A stretch of 64,000 bases of DNA. It comes from Trinickia diaoshuihuensis. Lineage in GTDB: Bacteria; Pseudomonadota; Gammaproteobacteria; Burkholderiales; Burkholderiaceae. Shown piece after piece: positions 55,084 through 63,524 of this stretch. Every line of letters starts with the position of its first letter. Position 1 is the stretch's first letter. A model generated the notes under the pieces. It was given only the letters and a program-made list of their open reading frames with translations. It was not told the origin of the DNA and searched no databases. The stretch is taken from assembly GCF_003390925.1 (NCBI RefSeq), contig NZ_QUBS01000090.1, forward strand, positions 372,001 through 436,000, written 5' to 3'. A program made the translations under genes and the position numbers.

Positions 55084-55145
55084 CCGCCCTCACGCTCGAC
55101 GCGTTGCCCTTCTTGAGCGAAGCGTTGCGCTTCGCGTGAGGGCGG
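55084..55145. other. Nested hairpin between the TonB-dependent receptor and tonB
   Basis: Outer arms CCGCCCTCACGC (55084-55095) and GCGTGAGGGCGG (55134-55145) are perfect 12-mers; inside, GCGAAGCG-TTG-CGCTTCGC (55117-55135) is a perfect 8-bp hairpin. It follows the receptor stop by 34 nt. It can act as a terminator or RNA-stabilising/differential-expression element; TGTTTTAAA follows on the minus strand. Confidence 0.5.
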
Positions 55146-55179
55146 CGGACCGACTGGCTAGCTCGAGATGCCTTGTTTT

Positions 55180-57906
55180 TTAGAATCGATACGTCGCACC
55201 AACCTGGAAGAAGCGGCCCAGGTTCGTGTACAGCGATTGGTCGTAGCCCGTGATGTCAGGCGACGATTGCCACTCGACGTCGAACGGCGGCTTTTTGTCG
55301 AACAGGTTGGTAATACCGCCGTAGATCGTCCAGTGCTTGAAGCCGCGATACGAGGCCATCAAGTCGAACTGGCTATACGACGCAACCGAACCCGTGCCGC
55401 CGTCGCCGAACTCCGCTGCCACCGCGTTCGTGTACGGGCCCGTGTAGCGCCACGTCAGCGTCGTCGTCAGCTTGCGGTAGTCCCAGGTCAAACTGGTGTT
55501 GCCCTTCCAACGCGGGTTGCTCGCGCCGAACGGTTGCAGCAGCGCCAGGTTGTTGCCGGCGAAGTCTTGCGGAGCGGCACCCGGGCTGCGCAGCTTGAAG
55601 TGCCAGACGTAAGCCCAGTCGCCCGACAACGTGAACAGACCGTACGGCGTACGCACGCCCTTGCGGAAGTTCATGTCGAAGCCGTCGGTATCGAGCGAAC
55701 CCAAGTTGACGAACGGCTGCACGATGTAGCGAATCGTGCCGTCGGGGTTACGCACGACCGTCGCCGGATCGTTAGCTTGGAGCACCGCGTTCGGATCTGC
55801 CGTGCCGATCACGCCGTCGATATGCACCTTGTAGAACGCCGCACCGAAGTCCGTCAGCGGATCGGGCGAGAGCTCGAAGCCGATGTTGTAGTTCTTCGTA
55901 TGCTCGGGTTGCAGATCCTTATTACCCGTGGTCTGCTCGGTCGTGAAGTGCTTCGTCGGCGTGCCGCTCGGATCGTTCGGGTCGACCAGGTTTTGGTGGC
56001 CCAGGTAGACCGATTGCGCGTTTTCAACCGGCGTCGGCGCGCGGAAACCGCGGCTGTACGACGCGTAGGCCGTCAACATGCGGATCGGCTGGAAGCGCAA
56101 CGCGAAGCTAGGCGAGAACGCGCCGCCGAAGTCGCTGTAGTGGTCGTAACGGCCTGCCGTCGTGAACTTCAGGTTTTGCAGGATAGGAATGTCGAACTGA
56201 TAGAACGCGGCCGCGATGTTGCGCGACGAGGCCACGGTCTGCACGTTCGCCGGCGCGATGATGCCTTGCTCAGCGAGCGTCTGCGGGTTGATCGTCATCG
56301 ATTCGTGCCGGAATTCCGTACCGATACCGAAGCCGACGCCGCCCGTGGGCAACGTGAACAGGTTCTGCGTCGAAGCCTTGGCCTGCACGCTGTCGACCTT
56401 GTTGATCGCTTGCGTGTTGTCGTCGCTGAAGACGCCGTTCAGACCGTTCGGCGTAGACGCCGGGTTCGAGAAATTGTATGTGCCGTTGGCCAGCATGTTC
56501 TCGAGGCCCGCCACATTCAGGCGGTTCGAGATCGTGCTATCAACCGTGCTTTGCGAGTGAGCGTAGTCGACCGACCAATCCCAGTTGCCCAGCTTCGGCG
56601 TATCGAACGAACCCTTGATACCGGTGTTGGCCATCCAGAACGTCGAGACCGTATCCGTTGCGCCGACGTTGTTCGGGAACGTCAGGTTGATCTGCGTCGG
56701 GACGCCGAACGGGTTGTACGGATTGCTCGCGCTGACCACGCGCGGCACGGGTGCAACCGAGCCCGTCGCGGGATTGAAGAAGTTCGAGGTGCTCGACAGC
56801 GCGATCGGGCCGTTCAACTGCACGGTCTCGTCGCGGCTCACCCAGAAGCCGGCATAGGCTTCGGTGTTGTCGTTGATTTTGAACGTACCACGCACCTTCG
56901 CGTTCAAGCGCGTCGTCGACGGAATCAAGGACGTGCCGCTCGCGACGTTATACGTACACGATGCACCGCCGTTAGCCAACGGGGTGCTGCCCGGGGGGCA
57001 AGGCGACAACGCTTGCGTCGCGCCTGGACCCGTCTGCCAATACGATTGCTGGTTCGGACCGAGCGGGGCGGCGTTACCGCCGGAATAGCCCGTGAAGTCC
57101 TGGTGCTTCGTCATGTCGCGATCGGCAAGCGTCGAACCGCTGTCGCGATAGTAGCTCGCGGCCGCCGTAACGTTGAAGCGATCGGAATTGAGGTCGCCGA
57201 AGCCGCCCAACACGCTGAAGCTGCCTTGGCCGTCGCCCGGATGCTGAGCCTTGCCGAGTTGGCCGTCGATCTCGAGCCCGCGGAAATTCTTCTTCGTGAT
57301 GATGTTGACGACACCCGCGATCGCGTCCGAACCGTAGACGGACACGGCGCCCGTCTTCACGATCTCGATCCGATCGATCATGTTCAACGGAATCGTATTG
57401 ACATCGAAGAACGTGTCGGTGAAGTTCACTGCCTGCGCATAGTTCGCCACGCGCTGACCGTCGACGAGCACCAAGGTGTACTTTTCGCTCAGGCCGCGCA
57501 GTGCGACACCCGCACCGCCGGGGGCGGAGCTCGACGCAGTGGACTGGGACCAACTGCTGCCCGAGTTCACCGCCGTGCCGCGCAAGAAGTCGGCAACCGT
57601 CGTATAGCCGCTTTGCTCGATGTCCTTCGCGGTGATCGTTTGAACTTCGATTTGACTTTGCTTATCCGCGCTGCGGATAAGCGAGCCCGTCACCTCGAAC
57701 TTCTTCAACTGCGCGACCTTGCCGCCGTTGGAGTCCGTGGTAGTCGTGGCCCCGCCAGCCGGTGCCGGTTGTGCCGCCGGCGTCTTGGCCGCGTCCGCCG
57801 CCGCCGGCTGCGATTGTGCGAAAGCCGGCGTCCCCAGCGCTGCGCTCAGCGCCAACTCAGCCCAAAAAATCTTTCGTATGGCCGATCCCAAAGCCGTTTG
57901 TTTCAT
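55180..57906 (-). CDS. TonB-dependent outer membrane receptor, copy 1
   Basis: A 908-residue TonB-dependent receptor. Signal peptide ends at GTPAFAQS. TonB-box-like KFEVTGSLIRSADK leads to the plug (GYTTVADFLRGTAV, GGAGVALRGLSEKYTLVLVD, GQRV, TGAVSVYGSDAIAGVVNIIT) and the barrel ends with QVGATYRF, terminal Phe. The GSLIRS-plug-GLSEKYTLVLVDGQR type is typical of the peptide/oligosaccharide-class receptors of Xanthomonas and sphingomonads rather than of siderophore receptors. GAAGGGG before the ATG at 57906. It starts the tonB-exb unit. Confidence 0.9.
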   Translation of the reverse strand: MKQTALGSAIRKIFWAELALSAALGTPAFAQSQPAAADAAKTPAAQPAPAGGATTTTDSNGGKVAQLKKFEVTGSLIRSADKQSQIEVQTITAKDIEQSGYTTVADFLRGTAVNSGSSWSQSTASSSAPGGAGVALRGLSEKYTLVLVDGQRVANYAQAVNFTDTFFDVNTIPLNMIDRIEIVKTGAVSVYGSDAIAGVVNIITKKNFRGLEIDGQLGKAQHPGDGQGSFSVLGGFGDLNSDRFNVTAAASYYRDSGSTLADRDMTKHQDFTGYSGGNAAPLGPNQQSYWQTGPGATQALSPCPPGSTPLANGGASCTYNVASGTSLIPSTTRLNAKVRGTFKINDNTEAYAGFWVSRDETVQLNGPIALSSTSNFFNPATGSVAPVPRVVSASNPYNPFGVPTQINLTFPNNVGATDTVSTFWMANTGIKGSFDTPKLGNWDWSVDYAHSQSTVDSTISNRLNVAGLENMLANGTYNFSNPASTPNGLNGVFSDDNTQAINKVDSVQAKASTQNLFTLPTGGVGFGIGTEFRHESMTINPQTLAEQGIIAPANVQTVASSRNIAAAFYQFDIPILQNLKFTTAGRYDHYSDFGGAFSPSFALRFQPIRMLTAYASYSRGFRAPTPVENAQSVYLGHQNLVDPNDPSGTPTKHFTTEQTTGNKDLQPEHTKNYNIGFELSPDPLTDFGAAFYKVHIDGVIGTADPNAVLQANDPATVVRNPDGTIRYIVQPFVNLGSLDTDGFDMNFRKGVRTPYGLFTLSGDWAYVWHFKLRSPGAAPQDFAGNNLALLQPFGASNPRWKGNTSLTWDYRKLTTTLTWRYTGPYTNAVAAEFGDGGTGSVASYSQFDLMASYRGFKHWTIYGGITNLFDKKPPFDVEWQSSPDITGYDQSLYTNLGRFFQVGATYRF

Positions 57907-58078
57907 TTTTCCCCTTCTCATCTCAGTAACGCCAAGATTGTTTTGCGCGAAGACCTGGCGCGCCTTCCCGCTTGCGGCACCCCTGCACCGCCCCCTGTTG
58001 ACAGCCCCGTTCTTGCACTGCGCCAAAAAAAAACCGCAATCACGCACGCACCGGCCTTTGAGCCGACCTGGCGTTTCC

Positions 58079-58094
58079 GTTAGTAGTCCTAACT
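58079..58094. promoter_or_regulatory. Conserved 16-bp palindrome, copy A
   Basis: GTTAGTAGTCCTAACT; on the minus strand AGTTAGGACTACTAAC. It is a GTTAG-N5-CTAAC palindrome in the promoter region of the receptor gene, about 170 bp upstream of its start, matching copy B at 15 of 16 positions in opposite orientation. Candidate operator for an XRE-cupin regulator. Confidence 0.5.
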
Positions 58095-58205
58095 TCTAGC
58101 TTTCGCATGCCGCTTGCGAACCGATCATGGGCGTGCAAGCGCGCAATCTCGCCCGCGGCATGGCGGCGAGACTCGCTCGGCAACCGGCCGTCGCTTCACA
58201 TTTGT

Positions 58206-58230
58206 TAACAGTTAGGATTACTAACTGTTA
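58206..58230. promoter_or_regulatory. Conserved palindrome, copy B
   Basis: TAACAGTTAG-GATTA-CTAACTGTTA is a perfect 10-bp inverted repeat with 5-bp spacer; its core AGTTAGGATTACTAAC (58210-58225) repeats copy A with one change. It lies in the 364-nt gap between the receptor gene and the XRE-cupin gene; no other gene is seen in that gap. AT-rich stem without T-run argues against a terminator. Confidence 0.55.
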
Positions 58231-58270
58231 TGCGAGGACCGGCATCCGTAAAAAGATCAACAGCGGCTAA

Positions 58271-58846
58271 TTAAAACAACTTCGGCGTTCCGACCCAAAC
58301 CAGCACGGTTTCATCGCGGGCCGTATTGGCCCAAGCATGCGGAACCGTCGACTCGTAGTGCGCGCTGTCACCCGCGTGCAATACGAAGGTCGTACCTTCT
58401 AGGTTCAGCGATATTTCACCGCGCAATACATACAAAAACTCTTCTCCCGCATGCGTCGTCACTTCCGACGGCGGCTGCCCCGCCGGCAACTTGACGAGAA
58501 TGGCGTCGAGTTGCCTATCGCCCGACACGTTCGTCAGCCGAGCGAAAAGGTTCGCCGAGTCGGCAAAGCTAAAGAACTGCAATTCGTCTGCGCGCCGAAC
58601 CGATTTACCTTCCGTCGGCGTATCGACGAAGTACTGCACCGTTACCCCTAGCGCTCTCGCAATCCCGGCCAACGACGTGATGGACGGCGTGGCCAGCCCT
58701 CGCTCAACTTGCGAAAGGAACGGTTTGGATATACCCGCCGCCGTTGCCGTTTCGTCGAGTGTGCGTTGGAGCCTCTTGCGAAGCGCTCTAATTTTGCTGC
58801 CTAGCACAAGGGCAGCGCCTGTCTTATCTTCAGTGTGCGGAACCAT
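58271..58846 (-). CDS. XRE-cupin transcriptional regulator, copy 2
   Basis: A 191-residue regulator with the same plan as copy 1: HTH KIRALRKRLQRTLDETATAA, GISKPFLSQVERGLATPSIT, then cupin THAGEEFLYVLRGEISLNLE, LHAGDSAHYESTVPHAWAN and LVWVGTPKLF. It is first upstream of the TonB-dependent receptor gene on the same strand (365 nt apart). The ATG at 58846 is preferred; the frame upstream opens only with TTG. Likely controls the receptor/import locus. Ligand sensed by the cupin is unknown. Confidence 0.88.
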   Translation of the reverse strand: MVPHTEDKTGAALVLGSKIRALRKRLQRTLDETATAAGISKPFLSQVERGLATPSITSLAGIARALGVTVQYFVDTPTEGKSVRRADELQFFSFADSANLFARLTNVSGDRQLDAILVKLPAGQPPSEVTTHAGEEFLYVLRGEISLNLEGTTFVLHAGDSAHYESTVPHAWANTARDETVLVWVGTPKLF

Positions 58847-58896
58847 AGCAGGACACAAACCGGCCGTCAAAAATTGTTTGATAGAAGCAAATTACA

Positions 58897-58911
58897 TTTA
58901 CCCAAGGTAAA
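58897..58911. promoter_or_regulatory. Palindrome upstream of XRE-cupin copy 2
   Basis: TTTACC-CAA-GGTAAA, perfect 6-bp arms, overlaps a possible -35 of the regulator gene, suggesting autoregulation. Not found elsewhere in the regions I inspected. Confidence 0.4.
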
Positions 58912-59120
58912 CCCGAAGCCGATTCTTGGTTCAATGCACCGTTACGGTGCCCGCGACGGCGCGCGACGCATACGCTACCGCGAGAGCCGCCATGGGCGTC
59001 GATGCGGGATAACCCGTGGTGCAACCTTTGAGGCAATTATTCGAACAGTTCAAAATGCTTTAGGCATATAGCCTTTTCAATATCAATCGCGCTCCGGTAA
59101 CCCCCTCGAACTAGTCCGTA

Positions 59121-59137
59121 TTGCAACTGCGTTGCAA
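59121..59137. promoter_or_regulatory. Palindrome TTGCAAC-TGC-GTTGCAA
   Basis: Perfect 7-bp inverted repeat with 3-bp centre, in the middle of the long divergent gap. Similar half-sites (GCAACC) flank it. Regulator unknown. Confidence 0.4.
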
Positions 59138-59437
59138 CCTGCACCAATACGTCGCAACCCTAAACGTTTCGCCCATCGCGGTGCGCCTCATGACGATAAC
59201 AGGATGAAATCCGCAACCGAAGCCATGTTCTTTAGAGGAATCAATCTAACTTTGTTAACCTCAATTATTTCATTTTGCTTTCATTGCAATTTCTGATTTC
59301 CTTCGAATAGGCAGTCGCATGAGGGTCGCCGATGCGAGAGGAAGCGCGCCGCTTTCTTGCAGTGCAACGTTCCTCGCTCGTCCCGCGCGTCGCCCGGCTA
59401 TACTCGGCGCCCCCTCACGCATTCGATCGTTGCGCCG

Positions 59438-60187
59438 ATGAAGAAGCTGTTCGCCGTTTTGCTGTTTGCCGCCAGTACCCACGCACTCGCGGCCCCCGCT
59501 TGTTCCGAATTCGTCCCGGGCGCCCAGTTACCCGTTCTCGCCAATGCGAAGCTGGCGCCGAAGACGCGCCTGCTGTGCTACTCGGACTTCGCCGTCTTGC
59601 ACTCAGGCCTGACGCATGGACCGCTATGGTCGGCCGAGCATCTCACGCGCGCCCACCTCAGCGAAGCCAAGCGGCAGACGCGGACGAACAAGTTTTTCGA
59701 AGAACCCGCGTTGCCGCCGAACGAAGGCGCCACGTTGGCCGACTACAAACGCAGCGGCTACGACCGCGGGCACATGAGTCCCGCGGGCGACCGTTGGACC
59801 GCCGAAGCGATGGCGCAATCGTTCACGCTCGCGAACGTTGTCCCGCAAGACCGCGACAACAACGAGCACTTGTGGGCGCGTATCGAATCGTCGGTCCGCA
59901 AGATTGCGAATCGCTATGGCGAGGCCTATGTTGTGACAGGGCCGCTGTTCGCGGGCCAAACGCTTCGCACGATCGGCGCCACACGCGTGTTCGTGCCGAC
60001 GCGGCTCTTCAAGGTCGTCTACGTGCCCGGCGCCAACCAGGCGTTTGCGATCGTGGTCGATAACGTCGCGACCGATACGTATGAAATAAAGACCGTGCAC
60101 GAACTAGAAGCGATCAGCGGCATTCGTTTTCCCGGGATTCCCGAAGCAATCAAAGATCAACGGATCGGAGGACTGAAAGGTGTCTGA
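59438..60187 (+). CDS. Secreted DNA/RNA non-specific endonuclease (NucA type)
   Basis: A 249-residue nuclease. Signal peptide LFAVLLFAASTHALAAP. The beta-beta-alpha metal active site is SGYDRGHMSPAGDR (DRGH with catalytic His) with the metal-binding Asn in PQDRDNNEHLW; TNKFFEEPALP and YVVTGPLFAG are family features. Periplasmic or secreted; roles in nutrient nucleic acids or DNA clearance. The ATG at 59438 gives an ideal signal peptide. It overlaps the next small gene by 8 nt. Confidence 0.88.
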   Translation: MKKLFAVLLFAASTHALAAPACSEFVPGAQLPVLANAKLAPKTRLLCYSDFAVLHSGLTHGPLWSAEHLTRAHLSEAKRQTRTNKFFEEPALPPNEGATLADYKRSGYDRGHMSPAGDRWTAEAMAQSFTLANVVPQDRDNNEHLWARIESSVRKIANRYGEAYVVTGPLFAGQTLRTIGATRVFVPTRLFKVVYVPGANQAFAIVVDNVATDTYEIKTVHELEAISGIRFPGIPEAIKDQRIGGLKGV

Positions 60188-60446
60188 ATTCAATGCCTTT
60201 GCGAACGACGACGACGTACTGAATATCGCCGGCGACGCAATGACCGTGGCCAATGGGCAGGCCTGCGTCACCGTGTCGGGCACGCTCGAAATCACCAAGG
60301 ACAAGCGTGGCCTCGCGGCGGCGCTCGCGCTGAAACAGGCGCTCGACAGCATCGTTGCGCAGTTGCAGCGTCAGCGCGATTTGCCGGAGCACGCGCACGA
60401 AGAACCGCCGGCCCCCACGGGCAGCGTCGACAATCCGTTCAATTGA
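60180..60446 (+). CDS. Small hypothetical protein coupled to the nuclease gene
   Basis: An 88-residue cytoplasmic-looking protein with no signal peptide or recognised family. The first half is beta-like (DVLNIAGDAMTVANGQACVT), the middle is a helix (LAAALALKQALDSIVAQLQRQ), and the tail is acidic and proline-rich. GTG start, overlapping the nuclease stop by 8 nt with GGAGG about 8 bases upstream. Tight coupling with a nuclease suggests a partner or inhibitor, but the nuclease is exported and this is not, so it may be unrelated to immunity. Confidence 0.65.
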   Translation: MSEFNAFANDDDVLNIAGDAMTVANGQACVTVSGTLEITKDKRGLAAALALKQALDSIVAQLQRQRDLPEHAHEEPPAPTGSVDNPFN

Positions 60447-60452
60447 ACGTCG

Positions 60453-60510
60453 CGACCGGTCCGATTTCGAGATATGCGCTTTAGAAGCGCCGCTCGGTTC
60501 GGATCGGTCG
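60453..60510. terminator. Imperfect hairpin after the nuclease unit
   Basis: CGACCGGTCCGA and TCGGATCGGTCG pair with one mismatch over 12 bp, 34-nt loop, starting 6 nt after the stop. The gap 60447-60827 has no gene; promoter for the second receptor is expected there. Confidence 0.4.
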
Positions 60511-60827
60511 TACTGAGATCCCTATTGCCCCACTGATCGGGAACGAGGCTTGTTTCACTCTGCGAGCCGCATCCCGCCAAGCTGCCGATCGTTATTCATT
60601 AGGTTATAACGGGCCGCTTCAATTGCTCTCGATTCGGCGAATGTAAAGCAATCCAGAATTCGTTGCTTATTCGTCGCGCATCGCACTCGCTAGCATTTCG
60701 CAATCCATCGACAAGACCTCAAGCATCGCCTATCCAGCGATGCGCTTGGGCTGCGCCTACCGGCCGCAGCACGCCCCCGTTCGTCCGAAATTTCAGCTAC
60801 CGATCCGCACGACATAAAGGACACCAA

Positions 60828-63506
60828 GTGCGACTAAAACTATTTGCCCGCGCAGGCAATACAACGTTGATTCCGGGACTCGTATTACTGATTGCCCTGG
60901 CATCGACGGCGCATGCCGAGGACGCAAGCAACGCCGATTCGGCCACACCGGCATCGCCCCCGGCCACAACGACGCTTAAACGCGTGGAAATCACGGGCTC
61001 GTTGATTAAAACCGCCGACAAAGTCGGTTACAACCAAGTGCAAGTCGTCACGCCCGATCAAATCCGAGATAGCGGCGCCAATACGGTGGCCGACTTTCTG
61101 CGCACGCTCTCGAGCAATTCGGCCAGTAGCTGGTCCGAAGCCATGCCGACCGGGTCGGCGCCTGGCGGCGCCGGGATTGCGCTGCGTGGTCTGAGCGAGA
61201 AATACACGCTGGTGCTCGTCGACGGTCAGCGTGTCGCGCCCTATGGACTCAATGCGAACAACACCGATAGCTTCTTCGATCTGAACACCCTTCCGCTCAA
61301 CATGGTGGAACGCATCGAGGTCGTCAAAACCGGTGCAGTCGCTCAATACGGATCCGATGCCGTCGCGGGCGTCGTCAACGTCATCACCAAAAAGAATTTC
61401 CGCGGCGTGCAACTCGACGGCAGCTTCGGCGGTGCGACGCGCGGTGGTTCCGCGACGTCCAAGCTCGGCATCACCGCCGGCTTCGGCGATTTGAACGCCG
61501 ACCGCTTCAACTTCACCGTGGCCGCGAGCTTCTACAAGCAAGATGCGTTCACTCAGGCGGACCGGTCCAACACGAGCGGGCAGGACAACACCGGCGTGAA
61601 CGAGTTCGGCATGCTGACCGGCGCACCGTCGTTTTGGGAACCCAATGGCGCCGGCAACGGCGGCGTGGCGCTGAGCCCATGCCCGTCCGGGGGCGCGATT
61701 CGACAAGGCGCGCAAGTCGTGGGCGGTCCCAGTTCGGGTACGACGTGCGTCGCCAATAGCGCAAGCGGCCAGGACGGGCAGCCGGACCAAAAGCGCTTCA
61801 ACGTCAAAGCACACGCGACGTTCAAACTCAGCGATACGACGCAGGCCTTCGTCGATCTTTGGGAAAGTCGCAACACGACTAGGTTCGCGCAGGGCTATCA
61901 AAGCATCGGCGACGGCACGCTCGCCTACAACCCCGTCACGGGAGGCACGACGCAAGTGCCGAACCTCGTGTCGGCGAGCAATCCCTACAATGCGTTCGGC
62001 GTCGCCACGCCGTTGACCTATACCTTTCTCGGGGAGCCCGAGGTCGTGAAAACGACGTCGAATTTCTATCGGGCCGCAACGGGCCTGCGAGGATCGTTCA
62101 CGGCGTCCAATGAAAGCAATTGGGATTGGACAGCATCGATCAGCCACTCGCAGAGCACGGTCGATACGACCACCTCGGGTTTGCTCAGCGTCCCCGGGTT
62201 GGCCGCCATCTTGGGGCCGAACGGCCGATTCAACTTCTCCGCGCCGCAAACCACGCCGAACGGCTTGGCGGGGCTCTATACCAGCAGCTCGAACCAAGCG
62301 ATTTCCGCGCTCGATACGGTCGATGTCACGTTATCGACGGCGAACTTGTTCTCGCTGCCCGCGGGTAACGTCGGCCTCGGCTTGGGCGCCCAATTCCTGC
62401 ATGAGCGCGCCTACATCGGCAACTTCGCGGCCGAAGCGCAAGGCTTGGCGGTGCCGTTCACGCTGCAATCGGCCGACGGCGAGCGCAACGTGGCGGCGGC
62501 GTACTATCAATTGGATATCCCTCTGATCCGCGGGCTTTCGTTTAGCCATTCGGGACGCTTCGACCACTACAGCGATTTCGGCGATGCCTTCTCGCCGCGA
62601 TTCGCGCTGCGCTGGCAGCCGATATCGGCGCTGACGACCTATGCTTCGTATGGCCGAGGCTTCCGTGCCCCGACGCTCGTCGAGAACTCGCAATCGGCCG
62701 CGTATTCCCTCCAGGACGCGGTCGATCCATATAGCCCGATCAACAGCACGCAGCAAGCCAACGTCGCGGAGTTGATCAAAGGCAATCGGAACTTGCGGCC
62801 AGAGCGCACCAAGAACTACAACGCGGGCTTTCAGCTATCGCCCGATGCCAAAACCGATATCGGAATCGACTGGTACAAGATCGTCATCGACAACGTCATC
62901 GGCACCTCGAAGATCCAAAACATCGTCAACACCAACGACCCGAGCGTCGTCCATCGCAACCCGGATGGATCGATCGCCTATGTCGACATGACGTACTCCA
63001 ACCTGGGCTCGTTGAGGACCGACGGCTTCGAGTTCACGTTCAGGAAAGCACTGCCCACGTCGCTGGGCACGTTCACCCTCAGCGGCGACTGGGCGTACGT
63101 CTGGCACTTCAACGTCGAAAGCGCGTCGGGCGTCACGCAGAATTGCGCGGGCAACAATGCCTGTATCACGCAGCCGTTCGGTGCGAGCTTTCCGCGGTGG
63201 AAAGGAAATCTGAATCTGAACTGGCGCTACCGCGAATTCAGCACGACGTTGACCTATCTCTACGACAGCCCCTACACGGAAACGGAATTCGCGCCCGATA
63301 GCGTGCCTTCGTACAGCCAATTCAACTTGGTCACGACGTATACCGGCTTCAAACATTGGACGATCTACGCAAGCGTCAACAATCTGTTCAATCGCAGGCC
63401 GCCGTTCGATCCGATCTGGCAGTACGGACCGAACCTCACCTACGACCCGACGTTGTACGGCAATCAAGGGCGCTTTGCCGAAGTCGGCGCGACCTATCGC
63501 TTCTGA
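60828..63506 (+). CDS. TonB-dependent outer membrane receptor, copy 2
   Basis: An 892-residue receptor paralogous to the one at 55180-57906: both have VEITGSLIK/FEVTGSLIR, NTVADFLR, GGAGIALRGLSEKYTLVLVD and GSDAVAGVVNVITKKNFRG, and end in VGATYRF. Signal peptide ends ASTAHAE. The GTG at 60828 with AAGGA upstream is chosen; an ATG-less extension to 60663 is non-coding in character. It is followed after 18 nt by a DppA-like binding protein, so its ligand is probably a peptide. The same TonB system upstream would energise it. Confidence 0.9.
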   Translation: MRLKLFARAGNTTLIPGLVLLIALASTAHAEDASNADSATPASPPATTTLKRVEITGSLIKTADKVGYNQVQVVTPDQIRDSGANTVADFLRTLSSNSASSWSEAMPTGSAPGGAGIALRGLSEKYTLVLVDGQRVAPYGLNANNTDSFFDLNTLPLNMVERIEVVKTGAVAQYGSDAVAGVVNVITKKNFRGVQLDGSFGGATRGGSATSKLGITAGFGDLNADRFNFTVAASFYKQDAFTQADRSNTSGQDNTGVNEFGMLTGAPSFWEPNGAGNGGVALSPCPSGGAIRQGAQVVGGPSSGTTCVANSASGQDGQPDQKRFNVKAHATFKLSDTTQAFVDLWESRNTTRFAQGYQSIGDGTLAYNPVTGGTTQVPNLVSASNPYNAFGVATPLTYTFLGEPEVVKTTSNFYRAATGLRGSFTASNESNWDWTASISHSQSTVDTTTSGLLSVPGLAAILGPNGRFNFSAPQTTPNGLAGLYTSSSNQAISALDTVDVTLSTANLFSLPAGNVGLGLGAQFLHERAYIGNFAAEAQGLAVPFTLQSADGERNVAAAYYQLDIPLIRGLSFSHSGRFDHYSDFGDAFSPRFALRWQPISALTTYASYGRGFRAPTLVENSQSAAYSLQDAVDPYSPINSTQQANVAELIKGNRNLRPERTKNYNAGFQLSPDAKTDIGIDWYKIVIDNVIGTSKIQNIVNTNDPSVVHRNPDGSIAYVDMTYSNLGSLRTDGFEFTFRKALPTSLGTFTLSGDWAYVWHFNVESASGVTQNCAGNNACITQPFGASFPRWKGNLNLNWRYREFSTTLTYLYDSPYTETEFAPDSVPSYSQFNLVTTYTGFKHWTIYASVNNLFNRRPPFDPIWQYGPNLTYDPTLYGNQGRFAEVGATYRF

Positions 63507-63524
63507 TCGCCGTTCATTCGAGCC

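Larger units (their letters stand above)
58847..59437. other. Intergenic region between XRE-cupin and nuclease genes
   Basis: 591 nt, AT-richer than its surroundings, no gene. It has palindromes TTTACCCAAGGTAAA (58897-58911; about 50 bp upstream of the regulator start) and TTGCAACTGCGTTGCAA (59121-59137), plus two more TGCAACC-like half-sites near 59022 and 59153. A minus-strand TTGGGT (58905-58900) with TATCAA 16 bp downstream could drive the regulator. Confidence 0.55.

Noticed and set aside
55168-58083. 971-aa plus-strand frame opposite the TonB-dependent receptor
   Set aside because: It is a long arginine-rich shadow of the receptor gene; the minus strand carries signal peptide, plug and barrel motifs.
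58206-58230. Rho-independent terminator for the XRE-cupin gene
   Set aside because: The stem is AT-rich, no T-run follows on the minus strand, and the core is repeated at 58079, which points to a protein-binding site.
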